This document shows positions 26,971-36,539 of a stretch of 64,000 bases of DNA, one piece after another; within the stretch, counting starts at the first letter, position 1; every line of letters begins with the position of its first letter. This DNA is from an uncultured Bacteroidota bacterium (GTDB lineage Bacteria; Bacteroidota; Bacteroidia; Chitinophagales; Saprospiraceae), in the NCBI GenBank assembly GCA_937872515.1, contig CALMSX010000074.1:60674-124673 (forward strand), read 5' to 3'. The notes below the pieces were generated by a model. That model was not told the DNA's origin, searched no databases, and saw only the letters and a list, made by a program, of their open reading frames with translations. A program made the position numbers and the translations under genes.

Positions 26971-29109
26971 ATGAAAAGGACATTACCAATTGGGTTATTG
27001 ATCGTGAGTTTTGTTGCTTGTCAATCGCCCCCAACCAATTATCCTATGATCGATGTAAGTTATCCAGAGACCAGAATTGATACCATATCCGACAACTATC
27101 ATGGTACCGTTGTTGCAGATCCATATAGATGGTTGGAAGATGACAACAGCGATGAAACAAAGGCCTGGGTCACAGCACAAAACAAAGTGACATTTGCCTA
27201 TCTCGACCAAATTCCATTCAGAAAGTCGCTGAGAAACAGACTTGAGAAACTAATGAATTTTGAAAAATTCGGAGTGCCTTTTAAGGAGGGCGGAAAATAC
27301 TATTATTTCAAAAACGATGGTCTTCAAAATCAAAGTGTTCTTTATGTAGCAGATGATGCCGGCTCAGAGGGAAAGGTTTTGTTGGATCCGAACACCCTGT
27401 CAAAAGATGGAACAGTTGCTTTAGGTAGTATGGATTTTTCAGCGGATGGAAAATATCTTGCCTATTTTTTGAATGAAGGCGGTTCAGATTGGACCAAGGC
27501 ATATGTAATGGACCTTGCAACCGGTAAAATGACATCAGACACCTTAAACTGGATTAAATTTTCCGGCATTTCCTGGAAGGGAAATGGTTTTTATTATTCC
27601 AGATATCCTGAACCCAAAGGAGCGTCAGCGCTTTCAGGTAAAAACGAATTTCATGCCCTTTATTACCACGTACTCGGAACTCCACAAAGTGCAGATAAGT
27701 TGATCTATGTTGATAAGGCACAAGGACAAAGAAATGTTTATGCTCAGACCACCGAGGATGAACAATACCTGATCATCAGCACCACAGAATCAACCAGTGG
27801 CAATACAGTGTGGCTTCAAGATTTGACCAAACCGCAATCACCCATTGTGAAAGTGGTTGACAATTTTGACAATGACCATAGCATCGTTGATCATTTAGGG
27901 GGAGGCAACTTCTTGATGATGACCAATATGGGAGCGCCAAAGAGAAAATTGGTGGGATTCAATATCAGCAGCCCAATGCCTGATCAATGGAAGGATGTAA
28001 TTCCGGAAAATGCAGATCCACTTGACAATGTCAGTCTTTGTGGTGGAAAGCTGTTTGCCAATTACATGCACAATGCTAGCACAGAAGTCAGGATTTACAA
28101 AGAAGATGGCACCTTTATCCAAAATCTGGACCTGCCGGGAATTGGAACGGCTGGAAGTATATCTGGCAAAAGAAAGGATCCAAAGGCTTATTACTCTTTT
28201 ACCTCCTTCATCAGACCTACCACTATATTTGAATTGGATGTACCAACGCTGGATTCAAAAGTTTTCAGGTCTCCTAAAGTAGATTTTGATTTTGACAAAT
28301 ATGAGACCGTGCAAGAATGGTATACGAGCAAGGATGGAACCAAGATCCCGATCTTTATAACCAAAAAGAAAGGTTTAAAAATGGATGGAAACAATGTAAC
28401 CCTGTTATATGGTTACGGAGGGTTTGATGTATCCCTTACGCCTTCCTTCAGTGTTTCAAGGCTGCCCATTTTAGAGCAAGGAGGAGTATATGCACTTGCC
28501 AATATCAGAGGCGGGGGTGAATTTGGTAAAGAATGGCATAAGGCTGGTACCTTGGACCAAAAACAAAATGTATTTGATGACTTTATTGCTGCCGGTGAAT
28601 ACCTGATCCAACAAAAATACACCAGCAAAGAAAAATTAGCAATTCAGGGTGGATCCAACGGCGGACTTTTGGTGGGTGCCTGTATGACACAGCGCCCTGA
28701 TTTGTTTGCAGTGGCATTTCCTGCAGTTGGAGTTTTGGACATGTTGCGTTATCATCAGTTTACCATTGGATGGGCTTGGGCTACTGATTATGGAAGAAGT
28801 GACGATCCAAAAATGTTTCCTTATCTATTGAAATACTCACCCTATCACAACACTAAAAAGCAAGCCTACCCTGCCACATTAATTACCACAGCTGACCATG
28901 ATGACCGGGTTGTGCCTGCCCACAGCTTTAAATTTGCAGCTGCTCTGCAGGCCGCTCAGCAGGCTAAAAAGCCTACCTTAATTCGAATAGATGTGAGTGC
29001 AGGGCATGGGGCTGGCAAACCAACATCCAAGATGATTGATGAATCTGCAGATTTACTTTCATTTCTTTTCTACAATACCAATACTGCTTATAAGGACAAT
29101 GATCATTAA
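26971..29109 (+). CDS. Prolyl oligopeptidase family serine peptidase (S9A), lipoprotein
   Basis: Cleaves short proline-containing peptides in the periplasm or at the outer membrane. 712 residues. A lipoprotein signal ends at Cys17 (SFVAC). The beta-propeller domain covers about 90-440 and the alpha/beta-hydrolase domain about 445-705. The triad is visible: Ser562 in GGSNGGLL, Asp in DHDDRVVP (642-645) and His679 in AGHGAGKP. It may feed proline peptides to the proline dehydrogenase encoded just upstream; this is inference. Confidence 0.95.
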   Translation: MKRTLPIGLLIVSFVACQSPPTNYPMIDVSYPETRIDTISDNYHGTVVADPYRWLEDDNSDETKAWVTAQNKVTFAYLDQIPFRKSLRNRLEKLMNFEKFGVPFKEGGKYYYFKNDGLQNQSVLYVADDAGSEGKVLLDPNTLSKDGTVALGSMDFSADGKYLAYFLNEGGSDWTKAYVMDLATGKMTSDTLNWIKFSGISWKGNGFYYSRYPEPKGASALSGKNEFHALYYHVLGTPQSADKLIYVDKAQGQRNVYAQTTEDEQYLIISTTESTSGNTVWLQDLTKPQSPIVKVVDNFDNDHSIVDHLGGGNFLMMTNMGAPKRKLVGFNISSPMPDQWKDVIPENADPLDNVSLCGGKLFANYMHNASTEVRIYKEDGTFIQNLDLPGIGTAGSISGKRKDPKAYYSFTSFIRPTTIFELDVPTLDSKVFRSPKVDFDFDKYETVQEWYTSKDGTKIPIFITKKKGLKMDGNNVTLLYGYGGFDVSLTPSFSVSRLPILEQGGVYALANIRGGGEFGKEWHKAGTLDQKQNVFDDFIAAGEYLIQQKYTSKEKLAIQGGSNGGLLVGACMTQRPDLFAVAFPAVGVLDMLRYHQFTIGWAWATDYGRSDDPKMFPYLLKYSPYHNTKKQAYPATLITTADHDDRVVPAHSFKFAAALQAAQQAKKPTLIRIDVSAGHGAGKPTSKMIDESADLLSFLFYNTNTAYKDNDH

Positions 29110-29124
29110 ACCAAGTACACTGAT

Positions 29125-29652
29125 TTGAGTCTACATGTAGTGGTATTCAAAATAAAATGCATAATGCTCTTTCTCTGTTTGGTGGGAGGGCATTACAGTT
29201 GGGGACAAAAAAAGCCAACTGTGAACGTTTTTTTCCTGGAAGATTGTGTCATTTGCCAATCACTCAGCCCTGAATTGAATCGGTTGTACCAAAAGTACCA
29301 CGGACAATTTGACTTTGTATTGTTTTTCCCCAATCACAGGTCAAAAGACAAGACCATTATGGCTTTTAAAAACAAGTACAAAATAGACATTCCTTATAAA
29401 ACTGACCACTATAAAAAAGTTTCGAGTGGGATGGGTGTAAACGTTACACCTGAAGTAGTTTTAACGGATACCATGGGTCAAATCATCTATCAAGGGGCCA
29501 TTGATGACTCATTTGTAAGTCCAGGAAAAAAAAGGAAAGCAAAAAATAACTACCTTCAACTTGCAATAGAAGCATGTATTGCAAACAAAAGGCCTGAAAT
29601 TAGCAAAACTCAGGCCATTGGATGTTTTATCAACTATAAAGAAAATGATTAA
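29125..29652 (+). CDS. Exported thioredoxin-like protein with CxxC motif
   Basis: 175 residues. From the TTG at 29125 the N-terminus has two lysines, a hydrophobic core (IMLFLCLVGG) and a likely cleavage site at SWGQ. An ATG at 29164 would remove the basic residues. The mature part has a thioredoxin-like fold with VFFLEDCVICQS (CxxC) near its start and a cis-Pro-like NVTPEVVLTD. It lies three bases before the copper monooxygenase gene, so the likely job is redox or copper handling for that enzyme. A redoxin role is an alternative. Confidence 0.75.
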   Translation: MSLHVVVFKIKCIMLFLCLVGGHYSWGQKKPTVNVFFLEDCVICQSLSPELNRLYQKYHGQFDFVLFFPNHRSKDKTIMAFKNKYKIDIPYKTDHYKKVSSGMGVNVTPEVVLTDTMGQIIYQGAIDDSFVSPGKKRKAKNNYLQLAIEACIANKRPEISKTQAIGCFINYKEND

Positions 29653-29655
29653 CAG

Positions 29656-31245
29656 ATGATCAAAAAGATTTGGGTAAGCCTGGCGTTAATGGTAATAAAT
29701 ACAATGATGTATGGTCAGGCCACCTTTACCAAGGACATTGCTCCCATCGTATACAAGAAGTGTGCAAGCTGTCACCGACCCGGAGAAATAGGTCCATTTT
29801 CATTGACCAATTATGAAGAAGTCAGATCTTACGGAGAGACGATTAAGTTTGTTACCGAGATTAAATATATGCCACCTTGGAAGGCTGACCCCGGATATAA
29901 ACACTATTTGGAAGAGAACTACCTGGACGATGCACAGATTGCCCTGATAGGCGAATGGGTTGATGGAGGCATGCCCTATGGCAATGCGGCTGAAGAGCCT
30001 GCTTTTCCAGATTATCCGGAAGGAAGTGCGCTCGGTGAACCAGATTTGGTACTGAACTTTGCCTCAAAACATTTACACAAAGGAGATGGCGAAGACGAAT
30101 ACAGATATTTTGTTTTGCCTACGGGTCTGACAAACCATAAGGTGGTGAAGGCTATAGAATTGCGCCCAGGCAATAAAAAAATTGTACACCATGCACTTTT
30201 TTTTCAGGATACAACCGGCAAGGCCAGATCATTTGATGTAAAAACTCCGGAATATGGATTTTCTGCCAATACTTCTGGTTTTGATGTAAACTCGGTTTTG
30301 TTATATGAACAATACCCCGGCTATGTGCCTGGACAAAAACCCATCCGTTATCCTGAATCCATGGGTCAACGTATGAACAAAAACGCTGACCTTGTCATTC
30401 AAATGCACTATGCCCCTACCCCAATTGACGAATATGACAGTACAACGGTTAACATCTTTTTTGCAGATGAGGAAGAACCGGTAGATCGTTTTGTAAAAGA
30501 CAAAGTCATGCTTCCGTCTGATCTCCCCGGAGGTTTTTTCAGCTTTGTGATTCCGGCGAATCAAAAGAAAACCTTCACCGGAAAATGGAAGACCACCCAG
30601 GATTTGTCATTTCTGAGTGTGTTTCCCCACATGCACTTGTTAGGCAAGAGATGGAAAGTCTGGCTTCAGAGGCCAGATGGCAGCCTGGAAAATTTAATAA
30701 AAATAGACGATTGGGATTTCAACTGGCAGGGTGGCTACTACTTCACCCAACCCGTTATTGCCCCAAAAGGCTCTACCGTCTTTGCTGAAGCAGAGTATGA
30801 CAATACCGTAAACAATCCATTGAACCCAAATTCTCCACCTGTTTCCATTAGTTGGGGAGAAAAGACCAGTGACGAAATGTATTATTTCCCGGTGTTACAT
30901 ACTCCTTACAGAGTGGGAGATGAAAACCTGGTATTTAGCCAACCTACTTCCACCGAAAACGATGGGGCGCTTACCATTCAGGATCAGCCTGTCCAATTGT
31001 TTCCCAATCCTGCAAGGAATGAAATGGTGAATGTAAAATTTCACCTGGAGAGAGGCACACAGGTAGACATTGCAATAAGGGATATGAAAGGAAGCCTGGT
31101 CAGGTATGTGCGGAAAGGTGAATACTTCTCCCAGGGCGAAAATTTCGTTCATATTGATGCCAACAATTTAAACACTGGCAACTACCTGGTTGTTGTAGAA
31201 GCTAATAACAAAGCTTTTGGAGAAAAGCTTCAAATAATCAAATAA
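29656..31245 (+). CDS. Secreted haem-c / type II copper monooxygenase with T9SS tail
   Basis: 529 residues. Signal peptide about 1-20 (ending MYGQ). A c-type haem motif CASCH (Cys36-Cys39-His40) lies in a short N-terminal cytochrome-like module. The main part is a PHM/DBH-like type II copper monooxygenase: the CuH site is His178-His179 and His251 (QMHYAP); the CuM site is His325/His327 (HMHLL) and Met408 in TSDEMYY. The C-terminus is a type A T9SS sorting domain (LFPNPARNEM). It should be exported across both membranes. The substrate is unknown; peptide amidation is only one option. The haem module may deliver the electrons that ascorbate supplies in animal enzymes (inference). Its stop shares one base with the next start. 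Confidence 0.88.
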   Translation: MIKKIWVSLALMVINTMMYGQATFTKDIAPIVYKKCASCHRPGEIGPFSLTNYEEVRSYGETIKFVTEIKYMPPWKADPGYKHYLEENYLDDAQIALIGEWVDGGMPYGNAAEEPAFPDYPEGSALGEPDLVLNFASKHLHKGDGEDEYRYFVLPTGLTNHKVVKAIELRPGNKKIVHHALFFQDTTGKARSFDVKTPEYGFSANTSGFDVNSVLLYEQYPGYVPGQKPIRYPESMGQRMNKNADLVIQMHYAPTPIDEYDSTTVNIFFADEEEPVDRFVKDKVMLPSDLPGGFFSFVIPANQKKTFTGKWKTTQDLSFLSVFPHMHLLGKRWKVWLQRPDGSLENLIKIDDWDFNWQGGYYFTQPVIAPKGSTVFAEAEYDNTVNNPLNPNSPPVSISWGEKTSDEMYYFPVLHTPYRVGDENLVFSQPTSTENDGALTIQDQPVQLFPNPARNEMVNVKFHLERGTQVDIAIRDMKGSLVRYVRKGEYFSQGENFVHIDANNLNTGNYLVVVEANNKAFGEKLQIIK

Positions 31246-31952
31246 TGAAAAACAAAGTTGCCTTAGTAACCGGAGGATCACAAGGAATAGGAGCTGCTGT
31301 GGCAAAATCCTTATTAGATAAAGGGCTTAAAGTGGCCATTACTGGTAGAGATCAGGCCAAATTAGATGCCATCCAAAAAGTATTGGATCCCCAAATGCAG
31401 CTACCGCTCTTGTGTATAAGAGCTGATGTGCGCAATTACGAGGAACTGTCTTCTGCAGCAGCATTAGTGCATCAAACCTTTGGTACCATCGATACGGTTG
31501 TTGCCAATGCCGGAGTTGGTCATTTTATCTCCATTGAAGATATGAGTCACGAACAATGGCATGAAACAATTGACACCAATCTTACAGGTGTGTTTAACAC
31601 TTTAAAAGCTTGTCTGGCCGACTTGAAAGAAAGCAAGGGATATTTCATCACCATGGCAAGTCTGGCTGGTACCAACTTTTTTGAGAAGGCATCTAGCTAC
31701 AACGCGAGCAAATTTGGATTGGTCGGCTTTAGCCAGGCGGTTATGCTTGACTTAAGGAAATTTGGCATAAAGGTCACAACCATTATGCCCGGCTCAGTCT
31801 CTACTCATTTTAATAACAATATTCCTTCTGATCAAGATGCCTGGAAGATTCAGCCAGAAGATTTAGGACAAATGGTTGTGGACCTTCTCAGTATGCCAGC
31901 CCGAACCCTGCCTAGCAAGATCGAAGTGCGTCCTTCATTTCCCGGTAAATAA
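31245..31952 (+). CDS. Short-chain dehydrogenase/reductase
   Basis: 235-residue classical SDR with the NAD(P)-binding TGGSQGIGAA motif, NAGV at 88-91, and catalytic Ser139, Tyr152 and Lys156 (SYNASK). The basic residue in the second strand (TGRDQ) suggests NADP(H). It resembles 3-oxoacyl-ACP reductase-like SDRs, but the substrate cannot be told. It is coupled to the copper monooxygenase gene by a TAATG overlap. The gene to the right is convergent, with only two bases between them. Confidence 0.85.
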   Translation: MKNKVALVTGGSQGIGAAVAKSLLDKGLKVAITGRDQAKLDAIQKVLDPQMQLPLLCIRADVRNYEELSSAAALVHQTFGTIDTVVANAGVGHFISIEDMSHEQWHETIDTNLTGVFNTLKACLADLKESKGYFITMASLAGTNFFEKASSYNASKFGLVGFSQAVMLDLRKFGIKVTTIMPGSVSTHFNNNIPSDQDAWKIQPEDLGQMVVDLLSMPARTLPSKIEVRPSFPGK

Positions 31953-31954
31953 GA

Positions 31955-34900
31955 TTAGATTTTAATAAACTTGTAAATCCTGTTATTTATTTCCGACTTT
32001 AAACTAAGAAAGTACATTCCGCTTGAAAGAGTAGAAACATCGATGGAATATATTTCCGCAGACTGTTGGGTTATTGGCATTTTAAATACCTTGCCTTCAA
32101 GATTAAAAACTACTATCTCCTCCGGAACAAAAGCCTTATGGGTAAGGAATAAAAAATGGGAGGTAGGATTGGGGTGTAAGATTTCTATTTCTACGTCGTT
32201 GTTGGTGTTACTTATTTCATCAACTCTGGCTATGGCCTTCACCTGACATCCCAATTCATCTGTCACCGTACATTGATAATCTCCTCCACCCAAACCATCA
32301 ATTTTAAATCCATTTAACGAAGGTTTTGACCATTCAATGGAGTAGTTTCCCTGTCCACCTGATGGCAGGATTTGCAAACTGCCATCTTTGTTACCTATTG
32401 TTGCAGGAAAAGAGACAATATTCAAAATAATATCTGAAATGGAACCCACTGTTATTGCCGGCAAAATAAAATTACAGCCGAGGGCATCCGTAACAGATGC
32501 AATATAACTTCCATTTTTTACCTGGCTTAATTTGAAGCCCAAACTTCCATTTTGCCATTCTACTTTGTGAGGCAAGGAGGCTCCTCCTGTTTGCAAGGTA
32601 ATGGTAGCTGAACTATCTGTGTTACATAGATTTTTTACGATATCTGCACTATAGGTGAAGCCTGGTATCGAATTTATGCTTAAAGAAGGAGAAACACTAA
32701 TGCATCCATCACTGTCTGTAATGGTAACACTATATATTCCACCGGATAAATTCTTTAATGTATCAGAATCAAAATACACCAGCCTTTGTGTGCCATTGCT
32801 CCAATTGAAATCTAACGGCAATTTTGACTGTAAAGACTTGGCTGTGATTTGCCCACTTTCTTCCGATGGACATTTATTGTCCTTCACCTTTTGAAATACA
32901 ATCGGATATACAATATTGCCTGATGAAACCAAGATCGATTCGGTTGTAATTTTACAATTATTGGCGTCTACAGCGGTCATGGTATAAGCTCCAGGAATGA
33001 GTTGATTGACATCACCCGTATTCTGATTTGAAGCTGACCAATAGTACTTGTAGGGTGCCACACCACCTGCAACTGAGGTTTGAATCTCCCCATCGGGCTT
33101 TTGCAGACAGCCGGAGGGAATAACCTTGTCAATGCTATAAACGAGTTCCGGAGGCTGTCTGACAATTACATTATTTTGTGAAACGTTACAACCATTATCG
33201 TCATAGACCGTCACTCCATAATTACCCGCGGCAAGATTGGGTCTAAACTGAACCTGAGATCCATTGTCGTTCCAGGCATAGGTATAAGGCTCAGTCCCAC
33301 CAGAGACATGAATGCGAATTTGCCCCGTCTTTGTTCCAAAACACCTCACATCTTCCAGATTGGAAACAGACAATTCCAAAGGCGGCGGGCCGGGAATTTC
33401 AGCCGTATACTCTATAGAACAAGATGAAGCATCAGAAATGGTTATAAGGTAAGATCCCGCAATTAACTGCGTCCTTCTGTTTCCGGTAAACCCATCTTCC
33501 CACTTATAGGTATAAGGAGGAAAACCATTCACAACATTTAATTCAATTATACCGGTTGCGTCTTCAAAACACAAAGGAGATCTCAGAAAGGTAGCGATGG
33601 GCTGCAGAGAGGATGAAGCTGTAACTTCGATCGGCCCCAGTTCCTTTTTGCACCCTATTCCATTAGAAATGGTGACTCTATAGATTCCTACACCAACATT
33701 TGAAAGATTCTGTGTTGTATCACCTCTGCTCCACTCAAATGAAAAAGGAGTAAATACACCATTGTGCGTTATTTTTATGATACCATCGGCTTTTCCCTGA
33801 CAGCTAGGTTTAACAATAGATTCAACTACTGCCTGAAAATTAGAAGTTGACTTTACCTCAATAAAAGAAGTTTCCAGACCACAGCCATTTACATCCGTAA
33901 TTTTACACTTATAAAATCCAGCTTCCAGACCTACAATCGTACTTCCGGTATCGCCATGGAGCCAGGAGAATTGTATTGGCTGAGTGCCACCAGAAACGCT
34001 TAAACTAATGCTGCCATCTCCTTTGCCAAAACATGTTTCGTCAGTTACGACCTGACTATTCAACACCATAGGATTAGTGGTATCCGTTAGTACCAAAACG
34101 CCATCACAGTTCTCATCTATCTGATTGCACGGTATATCCACTTGTGCCGGATTCACAGAGGGATTGTTGTCATCACAATCTCCCGACAATAGACTATATC
34201 CAAAAAGAGCTTGCGAAGAACATCGGTTGATGGAAATATCTGCGTTTCCATATCCATCCAGATCCTTGTCTTCATAAAACACATTTTCTGCCACCAGCTT
34301 TGTATTTCCCAGGCTTACCAGATCTATGGCTATATCACCTTCGCTGCCGTTGGATGTTTGCCCATTAAAGCGAAGTAAGTAAAGTTGATCAAGGGGCAAT
34401 ACTATGGACTGGCTTAATCGATTCCATTGATTGCCCTGGTTACCGGATACCGAAAATACTTCATTCCAGGAAGCGCCATTGTTGATTGAAATTTCCACTT
34501 TCAATCGTCCGGTGTCTTTTCCATACATATGATAGTAAAAATCCAAATCACAGGCAGAAGGTTGCGGCCCCGCTTTTAGACACGTTGATTCCAAATAAGC
34601 ATTCATATTGGTTTGGCATAAAGAGGGATTACTTTCCAAATACAGATATTTCCCACCTCCATTAACGCCGGATGAAGGTCCTGTAAAATCAGTGGGCGTT
34701 TCCCCTTCATTCAATAGCCAGTCAGTATTATCTGAATTGGAGTTGTTAGAAAACACACCATTGATCAAACAGCTTTCTCCACAATTCTGAGCACATACTT
34801 CATTGTCTTCAAATCCTTCTGAAACGCCAACAATTGAACATGAAGTTTGGAATGAACGTGTGCAACTGGGAGCAGAAACGGAAGAAGCCAAACAGGACGA

Positions 34901-35923
34901 AATCAGGAAAAATTCGTATGGCGCGTTACTCTCAAGACCTTGTATCAGGTGCTTTCGAAGTCCACAATTGACTATTACCGTTTTTGCTGATGCAGGATCA
35001 CCTGTTTTTTGATAATGGATCTCTAAGTTTTTACAATTCAGGGGTTGATCCCACCTTACTTCAAATGAAGTATGGGTTATTCTTGAGACAAAAAAGGTTT
35101 CAATGGCATTACAAGGTTCAGGAATAAAATTAAGGGCCACATATTTTAAAATACCTTTGTCATTGATGGCCCCGTCGCAAACTATCAATTTCCAAAGGCC
35201 GGATGGATTGGCGGGTATATTTAGGTTTGAAATGGCTTCATCGGGTTTAAAAGTATTGGTAAATGGAGGGTTACCATCTGCAATGGCCAAACAACCATCA
35301 TCGGAAAAAACGGTAGGCTGATCACACAAGTTTGTAAATAAGCCATAATTATCATCAACCGTGCCGTGCCTTTCGGTTAGTGCAATTCTGTTGCCCTGAG
35401 GGCTTTCCAACCAAATAACTAAGTCAGCCGGCCATGGATGGCTGGCAATGATAGAGACCGACTGCAGCTTGTAAGGATTGATTGCAGGAGGAAGGGCTAC
35501 CTGGATATTAAAAACATCGGATAAGCCATTGTCGCAGTTATTGTCTCTCAATTCCAGATTCAGGCCACAGGTGGATGGATTGGTGAGGGCTGTTATAAAA
35601 GAAAAGGGCCCCTCCCATTTACTGGAATCACCGGGGGCACAAACAGCTCTGATCCAAAAGATATAAGCTGTACCAGAACTTAAATCGGTAAGTGTTCTAA
35701 ATTTTTGAATGCCAATTTCGGTCTTCTGTGTTTGAGGAAGTCCAATACCCTTCTGACCATATGCTAATTGGTAACCCAAAATTGGGGAATTGTTGTCAAT
35801 CCATGATATTTTTATGGACTCAGTTGCAATTTCAGAGAACTTGAGGGAAAATGGTTCCTTGCAGGCGCCAAGCAGCCAGAGACTGTTAAATACTAATAAA
35901 CATATGCTCAAGAGCGCTTTCAT
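31955..35923 (-). CDS. Multidomain T9SS surface protein: FN3, P/Homo B-like, metal-binding motif, eight SprB repeats
   Basis: 1322 residues. Signal peptide (about 1-20), then a fibronectin III domain (about 25-112), a P/Homo B-like beta-sandwich (about 118-275; WPADLVIWLESPQGN, NPSGLWKLIVCDGA), a second FN3-like domain (275-355) and a choice-of-anchor-like segment (about 375-545). An Asp/Asn-rich MopE-type motif (DGDCDDNNPSVNPAQ-like, near 580-600, ending ENCDG) follows, then eight SprB repeats (about 620-1235) and a type A sorting domain (LHPNPTSH to the end). It should be exported by T9SS and displayed on the surface. SprB repeats are known from gliding adhesins, which suggests adhesion. 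No protease domain precedes the P-like domain. Confidence 0.88.
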   Translation of the reverse strand: MKALLSICLLVFNSLWLLGACKEPFSLKFSEIATESIKISWIDNNSPILGYQLAYGQKGIGLPQTQKTEIGIQKFRTLTDLSSGTAYIFWIRAVCAPGDSSKWEGPFSFITALTNPSTCGLNLELRDNNCDNGLSDVFNIQVALPPAINPYKLQSVSIIASHPWPADLVIWLESPQGNRIALTERHGTVDDNYGLFTNLCDQPTVFSDDGCLAIADGNPPFTNTFKPDEAISNLNIPANPSGLWKLIVCDGAINDKGILKYVALNFIPEPCNAIETFFVSRITHTSFEVRWDQPLNCKNLEIHYQKTGDPASAKTVIVNCGLRKHLIQGLESNAPYEFFLISSCLASSVSAPSCTRSFQTSCSIVGVSEGFEDNEVCAQNCGESCLINGVFSNNSNSDNTDWLLNEGETPTDFTGPSSGVNGGGKYLYLESNPSLCQTNMNAYLESTCLKAGPQPSACDLDFYYHMYGKDTGRLKVEISINNGASWNEVFSVSGNQGNQWNRLSQSIVLPLDQLYLLRFNGQTSNGSEGDIAIDLVSLGNTKLVAENVFYEDKDLDGYGNADISINRCSSQALFGYSLLSGDCDDNNPSVNPAQVDIPCNQIDENCDGVLVLTDTTNPMVLNSQVVTDETCFGKGDGSISLSVSGGTQPIQFSWLHGDTGSTIVGLEAGFYKCKITDVNGCGLETSFIEVKSTSNFQAVVESIVKPSCQGKADGIIKITHNGVFTPFSFEWSRGDTTQNLSNVGVGIYRVTISNGIGCKKELGPIEVTASSSLQPIATFLRSPLCFEDATGIIELNVVNGFPPYTYKWEDGFTGNRRTQLIAGSYLITISDASSCSIEYTAEIPGPPPLELSVSNLEDVRCFGTKTGQIRIHVSGGTEPYTYAWNDNGSQVQFRPNLAAGNYGVTVYDDNGCNVSQNNVIVRQPPELVYSIDKVIPSGCLQKPDGEIQTSVAGGVAPYKYYWSASNQNTGDVNQLIPGAYTMTAVDANNCKITTESILVSSGNIVYPIVFQKVKDNKCPSEESGQITAKSLQSKLPLDFNWSNGTQRLVYFDSDTLKNLSGGIYSVTITDSDGCISVSPSLSINSIPGFTYSADIVKNLCNTDSSATITLQTGGASLPHKVEWQNGSLGFKLSQVKNGSYIASVTDALGCNFILPAITVGSISDIILNIVSFPATIGNKDGSLQILPSGGQGNYSIEWSKPSLNGFKIDGLGGGDYQCTVTDELGCQVKAIARVDEISNTNNDVEIEILHPNPTSHFLFLTHKAFVPEEIVVFNLEGKVFKMPITQQSAEIYSIDVSTLSSGMYFLSLKSEINNRIYKFIKI
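32215..34065 (-). repeat. Eight SprB-type protein repeats
   Basis: Eight units of about 76-80 residues within the 1322-residue protein. Each has an early Cys or equivalent, G.I.I or GSI, then PY.Y.W or similar, G.Y.V.I.D and NGC or similar. The eighth has lost the first Cys (PATIGNKDGSL). The sequence has diverged at DNA level. Confidence 0.75.
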
Positions 35924-36020
35924 TCTGTAAAAATACTTCAGAAACTTGAGAGCTATGGGATAAAAGAGGTCAATTGTCTGGTTAAGAATAAATTCATTTG
36001 AGACATAGGAGATTTTGGGC

Positions 36021-36539
36021 TTAATGCAACTCTTTTTCCAACTGCCTGATTCTTACCCTAATACCAGGTGGGGCATTTTCCTTCCATATAGGTAGCATTT
36101 CAAGAATTTCGGATTTAAGTTCAGGATACTTTGCACAAATCTTGCCACACACCGTAGCAGAAAACGCCCTTATAGCAATAGCTGTATGCGGATTTGCCAG
36201 ATAATTGTAACAAATTTCAAATATTTCACCCAAATACGCATCGGGCAAATCCATTGTCTGCCATACCCTGACGAAGTTTCGTGCCACAGCATCGTGGTGA
36301 GGTCGGCTTAGGGTTGCAATCAATTCTGCACAATACGGTTTTAAAAGATTGGGATTGATGTCTCCCAAAATACCCACTGACCAGGCTGACCTCTGGGCCA
36401 GCAAAGGATCGGGGCCGGTTACTAAACTCACCAAATCGACACAAACCGATGCATAAGTATTTGCCTCATGTGCCAGAATGTCGCACGACTTTTTACTGTA
36501 TCTATTCAGGAGGAGATCTTTGATCTCATGTAAGCTCAT
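36021..36539 (-). CDS. HEAT-like helical repeat protein
   Basis: 172 residues from the chosen ATG. All-helical with repeat-like hydrophobic spacing (DPLLAQRSAWSVGILGD, HHDAVARNFVRVWQ, HTAIAIRAFSATVCGKIC, GIRVRIRQLEKEL). No signal peptide and no enzyme motif. The longer reading from 36662 lies inside the PAP2 gene and looks like a frame shadow. ATG 36539 overlaps the PAP2 stop by 14 bases, the same overlap as at three junctions in the SpoIIM operon. A binding or adaptor role is likely, but the partner is unknown. Confidence 0.7.
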   Translation of the reverse strand: MSLHEIKDLLLNRYSKKSCDILAHEANTYASVCVDLVSLVTGPDPLLAQRSAWSVGILGDINPNLLKPYCAELIATLSRPHHDAVARNFVRVWQTMDLPDAYLGEIFEICYNYLANPHTAIAIRAFSATVCGKICAKYPELKSEILEMLPIWKENAPPGIRVRIRQLEKELH

